Of a stretch of 42,622 nucleotides of DNA, positions 41,055 through 42,622 are shown piece by piece. A model generated the notes under the pieces. It had not been told where the DNA came from, made no database searches, and saw nothing but the letters and a program-made list of their open reading frames with translations. The stretch covers positions 1 through 42,622 of the forward strand of contig CAMCYP010000032.1 in assembly GCA_945885345.1 (NCBI GenBank), read 5' to 3'. How positions within the stretch are numbered: the first letter of the stretch is position 1; each line of letters starts with the position of its first letter. The position numbers and the translations under genes were made by a program. Origin of the DNA: Bordetella parapertussis (lineage in GTDB: Bacteria; Pseudomonadota; Gammaproteobacteria; Burkholderiales; SG8-41).

Positions 41055-41960
41055 TTACAGCCCGGCGCGTTGGTCTTCCGGCAGTCCGTACAGGTTTTCC
41101 AGTTCCTGGATTTCAGGCAGCCCGGCGATGTCGGTGAACTGTTTGAAGTTCGCCACCTTATCGCGCATGTGTGCGATGGAGCCGGTTTTTTTCAGCTCGC
41201 GCAGCAGGTTCTGCATCGCCGGGATCGCCGCGAGCATGATCCAGTTCGGATAAATCGCAATCTTGAAACCGAGCTTGCCCAGTTCTTCCGCGGGCAGGTC
41301 CGGTGTCTTGCCGCTGGACGCCATGTTGTAGAGCAGCGGCACACCCTTGAAGCGTTTTGATACCAATTCGACCTGTTCGCGGCCGACCGGGGCTTCGATG
41401 AACAGCACATCGGCCCCCGCTTCGCGGTAACGTTCGGCGCGTTCCAGCGCGGCGTCCATGCCTTCGATGGCGATGGCATCGGTGCGGGTGATGATCACAA
41501 AATCATCATCGCGCCGCGCGTCGCAGGCGGCCTTGATTTTGGCGACCATTTCCGCAGTCGGGATTACGCGTTTGCCGGCGAGGTGACCACAGCGTTTGGG
41601 CCAGGCCTGGTCTTCGAGATGCACACCGGCAACACCGGCTTTTTCATAATCGCGGATGGTACGTCGCGTGTTGATCGGATTGCCGTAACCGGTATCGGCA
41701 TCGGCGATCACCGGCAGCTCGGACGCGTCGGCAATGCGGCTCGCGTTGTCGATCATTTCATTCGCAGTAAGCAGGCCGACGTCGGGCATGCCCAGTCGCG
41801 TCAGACTGGTGCCGAAGCCGGTCATGTACACCGCTTCGAAGCCTTCCATTTTCACCATGCGTGCGGCGAATGCATCAGCGACTCCCGGCACCACCAGGCA
41901 GCCGGGGCGCGCCAGCAGCGCGCGCATGCGGGAGGTCACGGTTTCGGTTTTTTTGGCCAT
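41055..41960 (-). CDS. Isocitrate lyase/PEP mutase superfamily protein
   Basis: A 301-residue TIM-barrel enzyme that makes or breaks C-C or P-C bonds next to a carboxylate. ADADTGYGN (86-94) supplies the Mg2+-binding aspartates, E116-D117 are in HLEDQ, and KRCGH (122-126, C125) is the lyase-type catalytic loop. This suits methylisocitrate lyase, 2,3-dimethylmalate lyase or oxaloacetate-decarboxylase-like enzymes better than PEP mutase. ATG 41960 follows AGGAACG; a frame from 42029 overlaps the PrpD-like gene and is less likely. With an MmgE/PrpD gene just upstream, a 2-methylcitrate-cycle-like pathway is plausible, but both families are broad. Confidence 0.92.
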   Translation of the reverse strand: MAKKTETVTSRMRALLARPGCLVVPGVADAFAARMVKMEGFEAVYMTGFGTSLTRLGMPDVGLLTANEMIDNASRIADASELPVIADADTGYGNPINTRRTIRDYEKAGVAGVHLEDQAWPKRCGHLAGKRVIPTAEMVAKIKAACDARRDDDFVIITRTDAIAIEGMDAALERAERYREAGADVLFIEAPVGREQVELVSKRFKGVPLLYNMASSGKTPDLPAEELGKLGFKIAIYPNWIMLAAIPAMQNLLRELKKTGSIAHMRDKVANFKQFTDIAGLPEIQELENLYGLPEDQRAGL

Positions 41961-41982
41961 CGTTCGTTCCTGTGAGTGTGAC

Positions 41983-42622
41983 TCAGCCCGCGGCACGCTT
42001 TGCGCCCGCGCCGGTGTCGTAATCGACATTGGCGAGTTTTTCGGTGTTCCACAGCTGTTTCAGCAGTGAGGCTGCGGCCGTCTTGCCTAGCACCGGTTCG
42101 GCGAGTTCGGTGAATTTGTCGTTCAGCTCTTCATCGGTCAGCGGCAGTTCCGGGTCACCTTTGCGATAGGGCTGGAAGTACTCGAATTTGCGACCGTCGT
42201 TCAATTCGATTTCGACCCGCGAATCGCGGCGCTTGGGATAACCCGCGGAAATTTCCGGGTCGGCGATCGGCTCGATCTTTTTGAGCAGCGTACGGATATC
42301 GGGATCGCTGAGGTGGTCGGGATCGAAGGCGTTCAGGCGCACGCTGCCGCGCACCAGCGCATGGGCGACGGTGTACTGAATGCTGAACTTGGCCTGGTAT
42401 TCGCCCTCGGGATTGTTGTTGTCGATGATGTTGAGGCCGGCCTTGTAGGTGTGCAGCTTGATGTGCTTGATGTCCTTGTGGCTGAAGCCGTGCTCTTTTT
42501 GCAGGTGCAGCGCACCGTCGATCGACGGGAAGGTGTGGCCGCAGCAGCCGTGGTTTTTGAAGGTCATCTGGTTGATGTGGTAGTCCTTGCCCAGGCCTTT
42601 GGTCGCTTTGCTCCAATCCGGG
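41983..42622 (-). CDS. MmgE/PrpD family protein, C-terminal part (runs off the window)
   Basis: The last 212 residues of a 2-methylcitrate dehydratase-family protein, continuing past the right edge. The segment FKNHGCCGHTFPSIDGAL holds the conserved cysteine/histidine region of the family, and PKRRDSRVEIELNDGR and LPLTDEELNDKFTELAEPVL are typical of the C-terminal domain. Members dehydrate 2-methylcitrate or decarboxylate cis-aconitate-like acids, and many are uncharacterised. The apparent ATG at 42567 is internal: in-frame codons continue upstream to the edge. The stop is 22 bp before the lyase gene, so they are probably co-transcribed. Confidence 0.92.
   Translation of the reverse strand, partial: PDWSKATKGLGKDYHINQMTFKNHGCCGHTFPSIDGALHLQKEHGFSHKDIKHIKLHTYKAGLNIIDNNNPEGEYQAKFSIQYTVAHALVRGSVRLNAFDPDHLSDPDIRTLLKKIEPIADPEISAGYPKRRDSRVEIELNDGRKFEYFQPYRKGDPELPLTDEELNDKFTELAEPVLGKTAAASLLKQLWNTEKLANVDYDTGAGAKRAAG

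Overview
The window looks like a chromosomal segment of a GC-rich betaproteobacterium, most likely Burkholderiales or a close relative. The main reason is seven periplasmic Bug/TctC-type solute-binding proteins with no membrane partners, an expansion typical of that group. Ordinary chromosomal genes (dapE, leuC, leuD, corA) support this. I see no rRNA, tRNA, CRISPR array, IS element or phage gene.

Layout. (1) 13-8877: a crotonase and an FCD-type GntR regulator on the minus strand, divergent from a plus-strand operon. The operon encodes a stand-alone biotinyl carrier, two different carboxyltransferases, a biotin carboxylase, and the ATP-grasp and CoA-binding subunits of an NDP-forming acyl-CoA synthetase. 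(2) 8935-21387: a CysB-like LysR regulator divergent from a second, interleaved version of the same set: an SDR, a second biotinyl carrier, a second CoA-ligase alpha subunit, one paralogue of each carboxyltransferase, a class III CoA-transferase and four Bug proteins. It has no biotin carboxylase and no ATP-grasp subunit, so it probably borrows them from module 1. (3) 21471-26808: an orphan soxC/soxD-like pair, an iron-alcohol-dehydrogenase-fold protein without usual metal ligands, another Bug protein and a 3-hydroxyisobutyrate-dehydrogenase-like enzyme. (4) 26838-28971: small proteins (periplasmic glutaredoxin, two hypotheticals, a membrane protein) and a hot-dog thioesterase. (5) 34258-29012, minus strand: a compact operon of hydroxyacid dehydrogenase, two Bug proteins, crotonase, a small Imm17-like membrane protein, a DUF427 protein and an alpha/beta hydrolase. 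(6) 34374-36728: dapE, followed by a 'mobile mystery' gene pair (XRE regulator plus Fic protein) with four phased palindromes upstream and a Fic frame broken by an 8-bp tandem repeat. (7) 42622-36732, minus strand: partial MmgE/PrpD protein, PEP-mutase/isocitrate-lyase-family lyase, leuC, leuD, corA and a flavoprotein.

Working model (inference): periplasmic Bug proteins bind organic acids. The NDP-forming synthetase or the class III CoA-transferase activates them to CoA thioesters. A biotin-dependent carboxylase with two carboxyltransferase types carboxylates them, and crotonases and dehydrogenases process the products. The substrate cannot be read from the sequence. The items most worth checking are the split, duplicated carboxylase/CoA-ligase system, the four-operator array and 8-bp slippage site of the mobile mystery locus, and the octamer-repeat hairpin at 5264-5340.
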